22,420 nt of DNA from an uncultured Bacteroidales bacterium (lineage in GTDB: Bacteria; Bacteroidota; Bacteroidia; Bacteroidales; UBA932): positions 1-22,420 of the forward strand of contig CAMJJZ010000014.1 in the NCBI GenBank assembly GCA_946406275.1, given 5' to 3'. The notes below the pieces were generated by a model. The model worked only from the letters and a program-made list of their open reading frames with translations. It had not been told where the DNA came from and did no database searches. Of this stretch, positions 7,900 to 14,961 are shown in pieces. Each line of letters begins with the position of its first letter. The stretch's first letter is position 1. A program made the position numbers and the translations under genes.

Positions 7900-8937
7900 A
7901 TGAAAAGAATCGTTGCTTTCACAGCCATACTGCTTGCAGGCGTCTGGAGCGCTCTTGCACAGGATGCCCAGTCTGCCGCAGCGGAAGCCGCAGCAGCCCT
8001 GAGCCAGGCAGAAGAAGTGCCCGTAGAGGCACCCAAGCCCAAGTATTGGACAAACACCGTCCAGACCAACATCAATTTTGGTCAGACCTACCTTTCACAG
8101 TGGGCGGCCGGCGGTTACAACACCGTCACCCTGGCCGGCAACGTTGACGCCAGCGCCAACTACGCCAAGGACAAGATGATCTGGAACAACCGCCTCCAGC
8201 TGGACTACGGCACACTGTATTCAGCGGACAAGCCAATCTACCAGAAGAACAAGGACCGCATCTACTTTGAGTCCAAGTGGGGCTATGAGACCCCCATCCA
8301 GCACTTGAGCTATTCCGCCAACTTTGACTTCAAGACTCAGTTCGGCGACAACTTCAAGTACGGCACACCTGTCTCTGACGGCACCACGGAGCCCACCAAG
8401 CAGGATTGGCTGGACGCCAGAACAATCCAGTCGGGCCTCTTCTCCCCCGCCTACATCAATCTGGGTCTTGGTCTCCTGTGGACTCCCAAGCCGTGGTTCT
8501 CACTGAACGTGGCACCTCTCACCGGAGGCGTGGTAGTGGTAAATAACGAAGCCCTCCGTGACAAGTACGGCATGGAAGGCACCGCTTTTGACGCAGAAGG
8601 CAAGGCAACCGCCTGGAAGTCCTATCGTCTTGAATTCGGTGCCCAGATCAAGGCCGACATGTCCTGGATCATCAACGACAACTTCACCTACAACACCCAG
8701 CTGGCCCTCTTCTACAACTACCTCACTCCCACGGTAGAACCCCGTATCACCTGGGACAACAAGGTGTTCTGGAAGCTCGCCAAGTACTTTGCCCTCACCG
8801 TCTCCACCAACATGATCTACGATCCTCTTGTGAAGGTTAAGGACACTGACGGTGACAATGTGGCGGACGTAAAGGGCGTTCAGTTCAAAGAGTATCTGGA
8901 GTTCGGTTTCACCTATACGTTCACACGCAAGCGCTAA
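7900..8937 (+). CDS. DUF3078 family outer-membrane protein
   Basis: 345-residue predicted envelope protein matching the Bacteroidota-specific DUF3078 group, of unknown function. A signal peptide covers residues 1-20 (MKRIVAFTAI, cleavage after ALA). A short Ala/Glu-rich segment follows, then the family-like core: TNTVQTNINFGQTYLSQWAA and GGYNTVTLAGNVDASANY, with the conserved W-x-x-GG pattern. The rest looks like beta-barrel strands: alternating aromatic residues, NNRLQLDYG, YFESKWGYETP, and a final GFTYTFTRKR. It begins 1 bp after the proS stop and ends 1 bp before the tilS start, so translational coupling is likely. The C-terminus is basic after the last aromatic strand rather than ending directly in Phe. 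Confidence 0.85.
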   Translation: MKRIVAFTAILLAGVWSALAQDAQSAAAEAAAALSQAEEVPVEAPKPKYWTNTVQTNINFGQTYLSQWAAGGYNTVTLAGNVDASANYAKDKMIWNNRLQLDYGTLYSADKPIYQKNKDRIYFESKWGYETPIQHLSYSANFDFKTQFGDNFKYGTPVSDGTTEPTKQDWLDARTIQSGLFSPAYINLGLGLLWTPKPWFSLNVAPLTGGVVVVNNEALRDKYGMEGTAFDAEGKATAWKSYRLEFGAQIKADMSWIINDNFTYNTQLALFYNYLTPTVEPRITWDNKVFWKLAKYFALTVSTNMIYDPLVKVKDTDGDNVADVKGVQFKEYLEFGFTYTFTRKR

Positions 8938-8938
8938 G

Positions 8939-10081
8939 ATGCTCCTGGTTGCAGTAAGCGGAGGCATAGACTCCATGTGTCTTGTGGAAAAGGTTCGCCT
9001 TGGCGGCGAGCCTTTTGCCGTTGCACACTGCAACTTCGGCCTCCGCGGTGCGGAAAGCGATGCGGACGAATCTCTGGTCCGCTCCTGGGCTGCCTCCAAC
9101 GGCGTTTCATGCCACGTCAAGTCATTTGACACCGCCGCATACGCCGTGGAAAATAAAATCAGCATAGAGATGGCTGCCCGCCGGCTCCGCTACCACTGGT
9201 TCGGTGAACTCTGCAGGGAACACGGCTACTCCGCCGTGGCCGTGGCCCACAACGCCAACGACAACGCGGAAACCCTGATTCTCAACCTGCTTCGCGGCAC
9301 GGGGCTCAAAGGCCTCCTTGGCATGAAGGCGGAAGGATTCATCCCGGATCCGGAGTTCTCAGATATCCCTCTCCTGCGGCCGCTGCTTGGTATGACCAGG
9401 GAGGAAATAGTGGCCTTTGCAAAGGAAAACGGAGTAACCTGGAGGGAGGATCATACCAATGCGCAAAATGAGTACAAGCGCAACAAAATACGCAACCTCG
9501 TCTTCCCCGTCTTCAAGGAAATCAATCCCAGTTTTGTAGAAACACTTAATGAAGACATAAGCAGGTTTTCTAATGAAATAGGGGTAGAAGGGATGTGCTG
9601 TTTTCAAAACAATGCCACCCTCGTAGACACCCCAAAAATTGAAAATTTTCGGGGACCCCGTGATCTAACCCTTCGAGGGGCCCACGAAGTGGGAGGGGTC
9701 GCGAAGCGACGTTTTGAAAATAGCAGCTCCCTTCTGCCCACCGCCTTTACTATATCTGAAGAGGAGTGGGATGGGAGCAAGGAGGTGAAACAGCCTGTGG
9801 GAGAGTTGATTATGGATGCGGATAAGGCTGAGGGTTTTGTGGAGGGAAGCTGGGAGACCGGGGACTGGATAAGGCCTCTGGGAGCTCCCGGGAAGAAGAA
9901 ACTTCAGGACTGGTTCACGGACCATCACATCCCGGCGGACGAAAAGCCCTTCGTGAAACTCCTCAAGAGCGCCACAGACCCTCACCACGTCCTTGCCGTC
10001 TGCGGCTTCTGCATAGATCACTCCGTAAGGGTGGGCAAGACTACAAAAAGAATTATTCGCATACTCGCAAAAAATGAGTAA
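8939..10081 (+). CDS. tilS: tRNA(Ile)-lysidine synthase TilS, carrying an in-frame palindromic insert
   Basis: 380-residue N-type ATP pyrophosphatase that attaches lysine to C34 of tRNA-Ile(CAU), changing its decoding from AUG to AUA. The PP-loop SGGIDS is at residues 7-12, followed by CNFGLRGAESDADE (31-44), AHNANDNAETLILNLLRG (103-120) and RNKIRN (181-186). The C-terminal domain is recognisable from about residue 290 (MDADKAEGF, WIRPLGAPGKKKLQDWF). The ATG lies 1 bp after the DUF3078 stop; the PP-loop begins almost at the first residue, so the N-terminus is about 20 residues shorter than usual. Residues 221-261 are encoded by a palindromic repeat element that keeps the frame open, and the segment between the two domains (about 211-290) is shorter than in typical Bacteroidota TilS. 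The gene is essential in most bacteria, so it is probably functional. Confidence 0.93.
   Translation: MLLVAVSGGIDSMCLVEKVRLGGEPFAVAHCNFGLRGAESDADESLVRSWAASNGVSCHVKSFDTAAYAVENKISIEMAARRLRYHWFGELCREHGYSAVAVAHNANDNAETLILNLLRGTGLKGLLGMKAEGFIPDPEFSDIPLLRPLLGMTREEIVAFAKENGVTWREDHTNAQNEYKRNKIRNLVFPVFKEINPSFVETLNEDISRFSNEIGVEGMCCFQNNATLVDTPKIENFRGPRDLTLRGAHEVGGVAKRRFENSSSLLPTAFTISEEEWDGSKEVKQPVGELIMDADKAEGFVEGSWETGDWIRPLGAPGKKKLQDWFTDHHIPADEKPFVKLLKSATDPHHVLAVCGFCIDHSVRVGKTTKRIIRILAKNE
9601..9720 (+). repeat. 120-bp palindromic repeat element inserted in frame in tilS
   Basis: The element is bounded by perfect 10-bp inverted repeats, TTTTCAAAAC (9601-9610) and GTTTTGAAAA (9711-9720). Inside are compact hairpins: a 25-bp one at 9630-9654 (CCCC and AAAATT arms around GAA, with one A/C mismatch, mirrored by AATTTT and GGGG), CCCT-TCG-AGGG (9669-9679), CCCAC-GAA-GTGGG (9681-9693) and GTCGC-GAA-GCGAC (9698-9710). 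Three share a GAA loop. The length equals 40 codons, and the tilS frame passes through without a stop. The composition differs sharply from flanking codons. It resembles a REP/MITE-like mobile palindrome; dispersed copies cannot be checked here. Confidence 0.75.
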
Positions 10082-10086
10082 ATTTG
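10079..10086 (+). promoter_or_regulatory. Candidate -7 promoter element of gpmI
   Basis: TAAATTTG, a perfect TAnnTTTG match, overlaps the tilS stop codon (TAA at 10079-10081) and lies 24 bp before the gpmI start. No clear TTTG is seen at -33. If used, it would give gpmI and the downstream lpx genes independent transcription with a leader of under 20 nt. Confidence 0.4.
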
Positions 10087-10110
10087 TAAGATTTTAAGAA
10101 CTATTTCTAT

Positions 10111-11631
10111 ATGAACCGTAAAGTATTACTGATGATTCTGGACGGCTGGGGCGAAGGCCGCCACGACTATTCCAACGCTATATGGACTCAGGGAACTCCC
10201 AATATTGACGCACTCAGGGAGAAGTATCCTTACGGCCACCTGCAGGCATGCGGTGAATACGTGGGCCTGCCGGACGGTCAGATGGGCAACTCCGAGGTGG
10301 GTCACATGAACCTTGGCGCAGGTCGCGTAGTGTACCAGGATCTGGTAAAGATCAATATTGCATGCCGTGAGCACAAACTCCTGGAGAACAAGGAGATAAA
10401 GGCGGCATACGAGTATGTGAAAAAGAGCGGCAAAAAGCTGCACCTCATGGGCCTCACTTCCCATGGCGGCGTTCACAGCAGCCTGGATCACGTGTATGAA
10501 TTCCTCCGCGTTGCAAAGGAGGAAGGCCTGGACAAGGTTTATGTCCACGCCTTCATGGACGGCCGTGACACGGATCCCCGCAGCGGCCTTGGCTTCGTGA
10601 AGGAGCTGGAAGAGAAGATGGCTGAAACCACCGGCAAGGTAGCCAGCGTGTGCGGCCGCTTCTACGCAATGGACCGCGACAAGCGCTGGAACCGCGTAAA
10701 GGAAGCCTACGACCTTCTGGTAGAAGGCAAGGGTGCCGCATTTGAGAGCGCCCAGGCCGGCATCCAGGCCAGTTATGATGCCGATGTCACCGATGAGTTT
10801 ATCAAGCCCATCGTCGTCACGGAAAACGGCAAGCCCGTTGCAACCATAGAGGAAGGCGACGCCATTATCTTCTACAACTTCCGCAACGACCGCGCCCGCG
10901 AGCTCACATCGGTCCTCACCCAGCAGGACATGCCGGAGGAAGGCATGCACACCATTCCCCTGTACTACTGCTGCCTCACTCCCTACGACGCTTCCTTCAA
11001 GGGTGTCCACATCCTCTTCGACAAGGAACTGGTCCAGGATACCCTGGGAGAAACCGTCTCCAAGGCCGGAAAGCACCAGCTCAGGATTGCGGAAACTGAA
11101 AAGTACGCACACGTTACCTTCTTCTTCAACGGCGGCCGCGAGACCGTGTTCGAGAACGAGGACCGCATCCTGGTGAACTCCCCTAAGGTTCCCACCTATG
11201 ACCTTCTGCCTCAGATGAGCGCACCCGAGGTTGCAGAGAAACTCATAGACCAGATCCGTTCCGAAAAGCAGGACATGATTATCCTCAACTTCGCAAACGG
11301 AGACATGGTTGGCCACACCGGAGTTTACAATTCCATCACCACCGCAGTTACCTGCATAGACAAACTGGTGAAGAAAGTGGTTGACGAGGCCATCGCCAAG
11401 GATTATGTAGTGCTTCTCACCGCAGACCACGGAAACGCAGACTTTGCAGTAAACGCGGACGGCACTCCCAACACCGCCCACTCCCTGAACACCGTTCAGT
11501 TTGTGGTAATCAACGCCGGTCCTGAGGTCAAGACCGTAAAGGACGGCGCCCTCTGCAACGTTGCACCCACCATCCTCAAGCTCATGGGCATCCCGCAGCC
11601 CAAGGCCATGACGGCAGAGCCGCTTATTTAG
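10111..11631 (+). CDS. gpmI: 2,3-bisphosphoglycerate-independent phosphoglycerate mutase
   Basis: 506-residue cytoplasmic glycolytic enzyme converting 3-phosphoglycerate to 2-phosphoglycerate through a phosphoserine intermediate, with two Mn ions. The metal-binding Asp is in MILDGWG (Asp11), and the catalytic serine is Ser61 in [15 protein letters not shown]. Substrate-binding segments [10 protein letters not shown] and [10 protein letters not shown] lie in the phosphotransferase domain. Late metal ligands appear in [15 protein letters not shown] and LTADHGNAD, followed by [10 protein letters not shown]. Length fits the family's usual 510 or so. It lies 29 bp after tilS with a possible promoter of its own, and 37 bp before lpxD, a gap that contains a palindromic repeat. 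Confidence 0.97.
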   Translation: MNRKVLLMILDGWGEGRHDYSNAIWTQGTPNIDALREKYPYGHLQACGEYVGLPDGQMGNSEVGHMNLGAGRVVYQDLVKINIACREHKLLENKEIKAAYEYVKKSGKKLHLMGLTSHGGVHSSLDHVYEFLRVAKEEGLDKVYVHAFMDGRDTDPRSGLGFVKELEEKMAETTGKVASVCGRFYAMDRDKRWNRVKEAYDLLVEGKGAAFESAQAGIQASYDADVTDEFIKPIVVTENGKPVATIEEGDAIIFYNFRNDRARELTSVLTQQDMPEEGMHTIPLYYCCLTPYDASFKGVHILFDKELVQDTLGETVSKAGKHQLRIAETEKYAHVTFFFNGGRETVFENEDRILVNSPKVPTYDLLPQMSAPEVAEKLIDQIRSEKQDMIILNFANGDMVGHTGVYNSITTAVTCIDKLVKKVVDEAIAKDYVVLLTADHGNADFAVNADGTPNTAHSLNTVQFVVINAGPEVKTVKDGALCNVAPTILKLMGIPQPKAMTAEPLI

Positions 11632-11632
11632 A

Positions 11633-11660
11633 GATTCCCGGGACAAGCCCGAGAATGACG
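11633..11660 (+). repeat. Small REP-like palindrome between gpmI and lpxD
   Basis: TTCCCGGG (11635-11642) and CCCGAGAA (11648-11655) form a hairpin around ACAAG with one C/A mismatch, extended by an A-T pair, then GACG. This resembles the short intergenic palindromes of the form GATTCCCGGG...CCCGGGAATGAC seen in many bacterial genomes. It fills nearly the whole 37-bp gap and lacks a T-tract, so it is not a standard terminator. Confidence 0.5.
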
Positions 11661-11668
11661 ATATAATT

Positions 11669-12661
11669 ATGGAATATACCGCAAAATTCCTGGCGCAGCT
11701 GCTTAAGGGCACTGTGGAGGGCGACGAGAACGCCAAGGCTACCAAGTTTGCCAAGATTGAGCATGGCAAGCCGGGGACGCTGAGCTTCTTCGCAAACCCC
11801 AAGTATGAGCCTTATGTATATACCAGCAAGGCTTCTATCCTCATTGTGGACAAGAGCTTCGAGCCCAAGGAGCCCGTGACTCCCACCATGGTAAGGGTGG
11901 AGAATGCCTACAGCGCCATTGCAGACCTCCTGAAGTATACGTCGGAGAAGAAAAAGAGCCGCAGGTTCTACCGCAGTCCGGCCGCAGTGTGGAATCCTTT
12001 TTCCACAAAATTCGGCAAGAAGGTATACCTGGGAGCTTTCTCCTACGTGGGCTCACGCACAAAGGTGGGAGACGGCACCTACATCCATCCCCACGTGCAT
12101 ATCGACAAGGATGTGACCATCGGCAAGAACTGCCTCATATATCCCGGAGTGGTCATTTATCCAGGTACGGTTATCGGCAATAACGTAATTCTCCATGCGG
12201 GCTGCATCATAGGGTCGGACGGCTTCGGGAACGCCCCCAGGCCGGACGGAAGCTGGGAAAAGATAGAGCACCTTGGCAATGTTGTAATCGGGGACGATGT
12301 TGAAATAGGCTCCAACACCACCGTGGACCGCGCCCAGATGGAAAGCACCATCATAGGAAACGGCGTACGCATAGACAATCTGTGTCAGATTGCGCACAAC
12401 GTGATTGTGGGAGACCACACCGTGATGGCTGCCCAGACCGGAATCGCCGGCTCCACCCAGATTGGCAAATACTGCATCCTGGCGGGCCAGGTGGGCATTG
12501 CGGGGCACCTCAAGATTGCGGACCACACCACAATCTGCGCCCAGGGCGGCGTAATTGGCAACATACGCAAGGAAGGCGAGGTGCTGGTGGGCTCCCCCGT
12601 TATTCCAGTCAAGCAGTACATGAAGGCCTACGCCAAGTTCAAGCAGAGCGGGGCGGAATAG
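11669..12661 (+). CDS. lpxD: UDP-3-O-(3-hydroxyacyl)glucosamine N-acyltransferase LpxD
   Basis: 330-residue enzyme adding the second 3-hydroxyacyl chain, from acyl-ACP, to UDP-3-O-acyl-glucosamine: the third step of lipid A synthesis, at the cytoplasmic side. The N-terminal uridine-binding domain (1-100) contains [19 protein letters not shown] left-handed beta-helix of hexapeptide repeats (about 105-300) follows, e.g. [20 protein letters not shown]. The catalytic His is His243 in LCQIAHNV. A short C-terminal helix ([12 protein letters not shown]) matches the acyl-carrier-binding end. It heads the lpxD-lpxC-lpxA cluster in usual Bacteroidota order. The region before its start is a REP-like palindrome rather than a clear promoter. 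Confidence 0.96.
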   Translation: MEYTAKFLAQLLKGTVEGDENAKATKFAKIEHGKPGTLSFFANPKYEPYVYTSKASILIVDKSFEPKEPVTPTMVRVENAYSAIADLLKYTSEKKKSRRFYRSPAAVWNPFSTKFGKKVYLGAFSYVGSRTKVGDGTYIHPHVHIDKDVTIGKNCLIYPGVVIYPGTVIGNNVILHAGCIIGSDGFGNAPRPDGSWEKIEHLGNVVIGDDVEIGSNTTVDRAQMESTIIGNGVRIDNLCQIAHNVIVGDHTVMAAQTGIAGSTQIGKYCILAGQVGIAGHLKIADHTTICAQGGVIGNIRKEGEVLVGSPVIPVKQYMKAYAKFKQSGAE

Positions 12662-12685
12662 TTTTTGCAGCATACTAGCACCCGG

Positions 12686-13516
12686 ATGAACCAGCACACT
12701 CTCAATAATTCATATTCATTTGAAGGCAAAGGCCTCCATACAGGCACCTATGCCCATATGAAGGTAATGCCCGCTCCGGCAGACAGCGGAATCACTTTCC
12801 TCCGCACGGACCTTCCCGGCACGCCGGAAATCAAGGCCGTGGCGGAGAACGTGAGCAATACCGCCCGCAGTACCACCATTTCACAGAACGGCGGAGAGGT
12901 GGTTACCATAGAGCACATCATGAGTGCCCTCACAGGCATGGGTGTGGACAACGCAGTTATCGAGCTGGACAACCGCGAGGTTCCCATCCTGGACGGCAGC
13001 GCCCGCTTCTATGCGGAGGCGTTCGCAAAGGACGGCCTGCAGGACCAGGGCGTTCCCCGTAAGCTCATAGAGCTTCCGCTTGCCATAGAGGTAAAGGACC
13101 CCAAAACCGGCAGTTTCGTAAGAATCGAGCCCGCCGATGAACCATCGGCCGATATTACCGTAGACTTCGGCTCCCCCGTGCTTGGCGTACAGAGCGCCCA
13201 CTGGGACCTTTCCACGGATTATGCCACCCAGATTGCCCCCTGCCGCACTTTCTGCTTCTACCGCGAGGTAGAGTTCATGCTCAAAAACGGCCTCATCAAG
13301 GGCGGAGACCTGGACAACGCACTGGTAATCACGGACGATGGCTACATGGGCAACCCCACCCTCCACTTCCAGGACGAGTGCGGCCGCCACAAACTCCTTG
13401 ACCTGCTTGGAGACCTCCGCCTTTCCGGAGGATACCTCAAGGCAAAGATAACCGCGTACAAATCCGGCCATCCCATCAATACAAAAGCCGCAAAAGCCCT
13501 CAGGGCATTGCTATAA
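12686..13516 (+). CDS. lpxC: UDP-3-O-acyl-N-acetylglucosamine deacetylase LpxC, not fused to FabZ
   Basis: 276-residue zinc deacetylase performing the first committed step of lipid A synthesis. The ATG at 12686 starts MNQHTLNNSYSFEGKGLHTG, the normal LpxC N-terminus; a TTG 21 bp upstream would add only seven residues. Catalytic residues are in place: Glu76-His77 in EHIMSAL, His235 and Asp239 in RHKLLDLLGD, and His262 in KSGHPINTKAA. In characterised Bacteroidota such as Bacteroides thetaiotaomicron and Porphyromonas gingivalis, LpxC is fused to a C-terminal FabZ dehydratase (about 460 residues in total). Here the chain ends just past the LpxC core (ALRALL), and lpxA follows after 16 bp with no FabZ coding sequence between. 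FabZ must be encoded elsewhere. Confidence 0.96.
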   Translation: MNQHTLNNSYSFEGKGLHTGTYAHMKVMPAPADSGITFLRTDLPGTPEIKAVAENVSNTARSTTISQNGGEVVTIEHIMSALTGMGVDNAVIELDNREVPILDGSARFYAEAFAKDGLQDQGVPRKLIELPLAIEVKDPKTGSFVRIEPADEPSADITVDFGSPVLGVQSAHWDLSTDYATQIAPCRTFCFYREVEFMLKNGLIKGGDLDNALVITDDGYMGNPTLHFQDECGRHKLLDLLGDLRLSGGYLKAKITAYKSGHPINTKAAKALRALL

Positions 13517-13532
13517 ACCTTATATTTATTAT

Positions 13533-14330
13533 ATGACGAAGATCCACCCTCTCGCCTGCGTGAATCCCGGCGCTAAACTGGGAGAGAATGTAGAAATTGG
13601 CCCCTTTGCCTTTGTAGACGATAACGTCGTCATAGGCGACGGCTGCAAAATCCTGAACGGTGCAACCGTTTACAGCCATGTGCGCATGGGAAAAGACTGC
13701 ACGGTATTTCCCGGAGCCGTAGTGGGAGCCATCCCGCAGGACCTCAAGTTTGAGGGAGAGGACTCCTGGGTAGAGATCGGAGACCGCGTGAACATCCGCG
13801 AGTGCGCCACCATAAACCGCGGCACCAAGGCCAGCGGAAAGGCCCTCACCAAGGTTGGGAGCGACACCCTCATCATGTCATACGCCCACATAGCCCATGA
13901 CTGCTGCATCGGCAATCATTGCATTATAGTGAGTTTCGTGGGCCTGGCAGGCGAAACTGACGTTGAAGACTGGGGCGTGGTTGGCGGAAAGAGCGGCTCG
14001 CATCAGTTCTCCAGGATTGGCACCCATGCATTCGTAGGGGCCGTTTCCAAAATCCTGAAGGACGTACCTCCGTACGTTCTGGCAGGCCGTGACCCCCTGC
14101 GCTTCGAGGGCGTAAACCGCACGGGACTCCTCCGCCGTGGCTTCACCGAAGAGCAGGTGAACCTTATCAAGGACATCTACGACGTAATATACTTCAAGGG
14201 AATGAACTTCACCCAGGCCCTGGAGTACATCGAGGCCAACTTCCCGGAGAGCGAGATCCGGGACAACATAGTCCGCTTCATCCGTACGTCCAAGCGCGGA
14301 ATCATCCCCAAGCCCCGTCCCAGGGACTAG
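13533..14330 (+). CDS. lpxA: Acyl-ACP--UDP-N-acetylglucosamine O-acyltransferase LpxA
   Basis: 265-residue trimeric left-handed beta-helix enzyme that transfers a 3-hydroxyacyl chain to the 3-OH of UDP-GlcNAc, the first step of lipid A synthesis. Hexapeptide repeats start at residue 5 (IHPLACVNPGAKLGENVEIG) and run to about 185. The catalytic His is His122 in SYAHIAHDCCIGNHC, equivalent to His125 in E. coli. Other typical elements are GAIPQDLKF, INRGT and the GGKSGSHQFSRIGTHAFVG segment. A helical C-terminal domain (about 190-265, LLRRGFTEEQVNLIKDIYDV) is present. Length matches the family. It ends 1 bp before the WbqC-family gene, so the two are probably co-translated. Confidence 0.97.
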   Translation: MTKIHPLACVNPGAKLGENVEIGPFAFVDDNVVIGDGCKILNGATVYSHVRMGKDCTVFPGAVVGAIPQDLKFEGEDSWVEIGDRVNIRECATINRGTKASGKALTKVGSDTLIMSYAHIAHDCCIGNHCIIVSFVGLAGETDVEDWGVVGGKSGSHQFSRIGTHAFVGAVSKILKDVPPYVLAGRDPLRFEGVNRTGLLRRGFTEEQVNLIKDIYDVIYFKGMNFTQALEYIEANFPESEIRDNIVRFIRTSKRGIIPKPRPRD

Positions 14331-14331
14331 G

Positions 14332-14961
14332 ATGCTTCTTAGCACCGCATACTTCCCGCCTGCAGAGTACTTTGCCCTGATGGCGCGCGATATGGCCCTG
14401 TCCCCGGACAGGGTTTTACCGTCTGTGGTCCAGCTGGAAGCCTGTGAGAACTACCAGAAACAGAGCTACCGCAACCGCTGCTACATTCTGGCCTCTGACG
14501 GCCCCCAGATGCTCCAGGTGCCGGTTGTTCACGGGGACGATATGTCCATCCGGAACATCCTCATCGACTATTCCACCCCCTGGGTTGTCCGGACGGAGAG
14601 GGCGCTGGCAACGGCCTATGAGACATCGGCCTTCTTCGAGTACTACGCGCCGGAGGTGTTTGCCCTTCTGGAAAGCGGGGAGCCGCGCCTGTGGGACTTC
14701 AACCTTTCCCTGATTCGCTGGTGCGCGGCCAAGGCCGGGATCCGGTGCACGCTGGAGCCCACCACGGATTTCATCGTCCCAGACACCGTGGAGGACGATT
14801 TCCGCTACTCCATCCACCCCAAGCGGCCCATGCCGGAAATCCCCGTACGCCCCTGGTACCAGGTGTTCAAAGAAAAGGCCGGAGGATTCACCCCCGGCCT
14901 GAGCATGCTGGACCTTCTTTTCAACGAAGGCCCTGACTCCATTTCCTTTATTCGAGCATAA
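14332..14961 (+). CDS. WbqC family protein
   Basis: 209-residue protein of the WbqC-like family, found in polysaccharide and glycolipid gene clusters, including O-antigen loci, with no settled biochemical role; a transferase-like role in surface sugar assembly is assumed. The family pattern is visible: an N-terminal MLLSTAYFPPAEYFALM, then ENYQKQSYRNRCYIL, QVPVVHGDD, and the middle WVVRTERALATAYETSAFFEYYAPEVFALL. A C-terminal RPWYQVFKEKAGGFTPGLSMLDLLFNEGP block is also typical. It follows lpxA by 1 bp, so in this genome it is tied to lipid A genes. Its last 14 bp overlap the 3' end of the convergent phosphatase gene. Confidence 0.85.
   Translation: MLLSTAYFPPAEYFALMARDMALSPDRVLPSVVQLEACENYQKQSYRNRCYILASDGPQMLQVPVVHGDDMSIRNILIDYSTPWVVRTERALATAYETSAFFEYYAPEVFALLESGEPRLWDFNLSLIRWCAAKAGIRCTLEPTTDFIVPDTVEDDFRYSIHPKRPMPEIPVRPWYQVFKEKAGGFTPGLSMLDLLFNEGPDSISFIRA

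Noticed and set aside
10126..11802. Long minus-strand open frame of 558 codons opposite gpmI
   Set aside because: Complete overlap with a well-supported gpmI, no recognisable domains and Val/Leu/Gly-rich composition typical of the antisense of high-GC codons.
12665..12685. TTG at 12665 as lpxC start
   Set aside because: Adds seven non-conserved residues; the ATG at 12686 gives the standard N-terminus.
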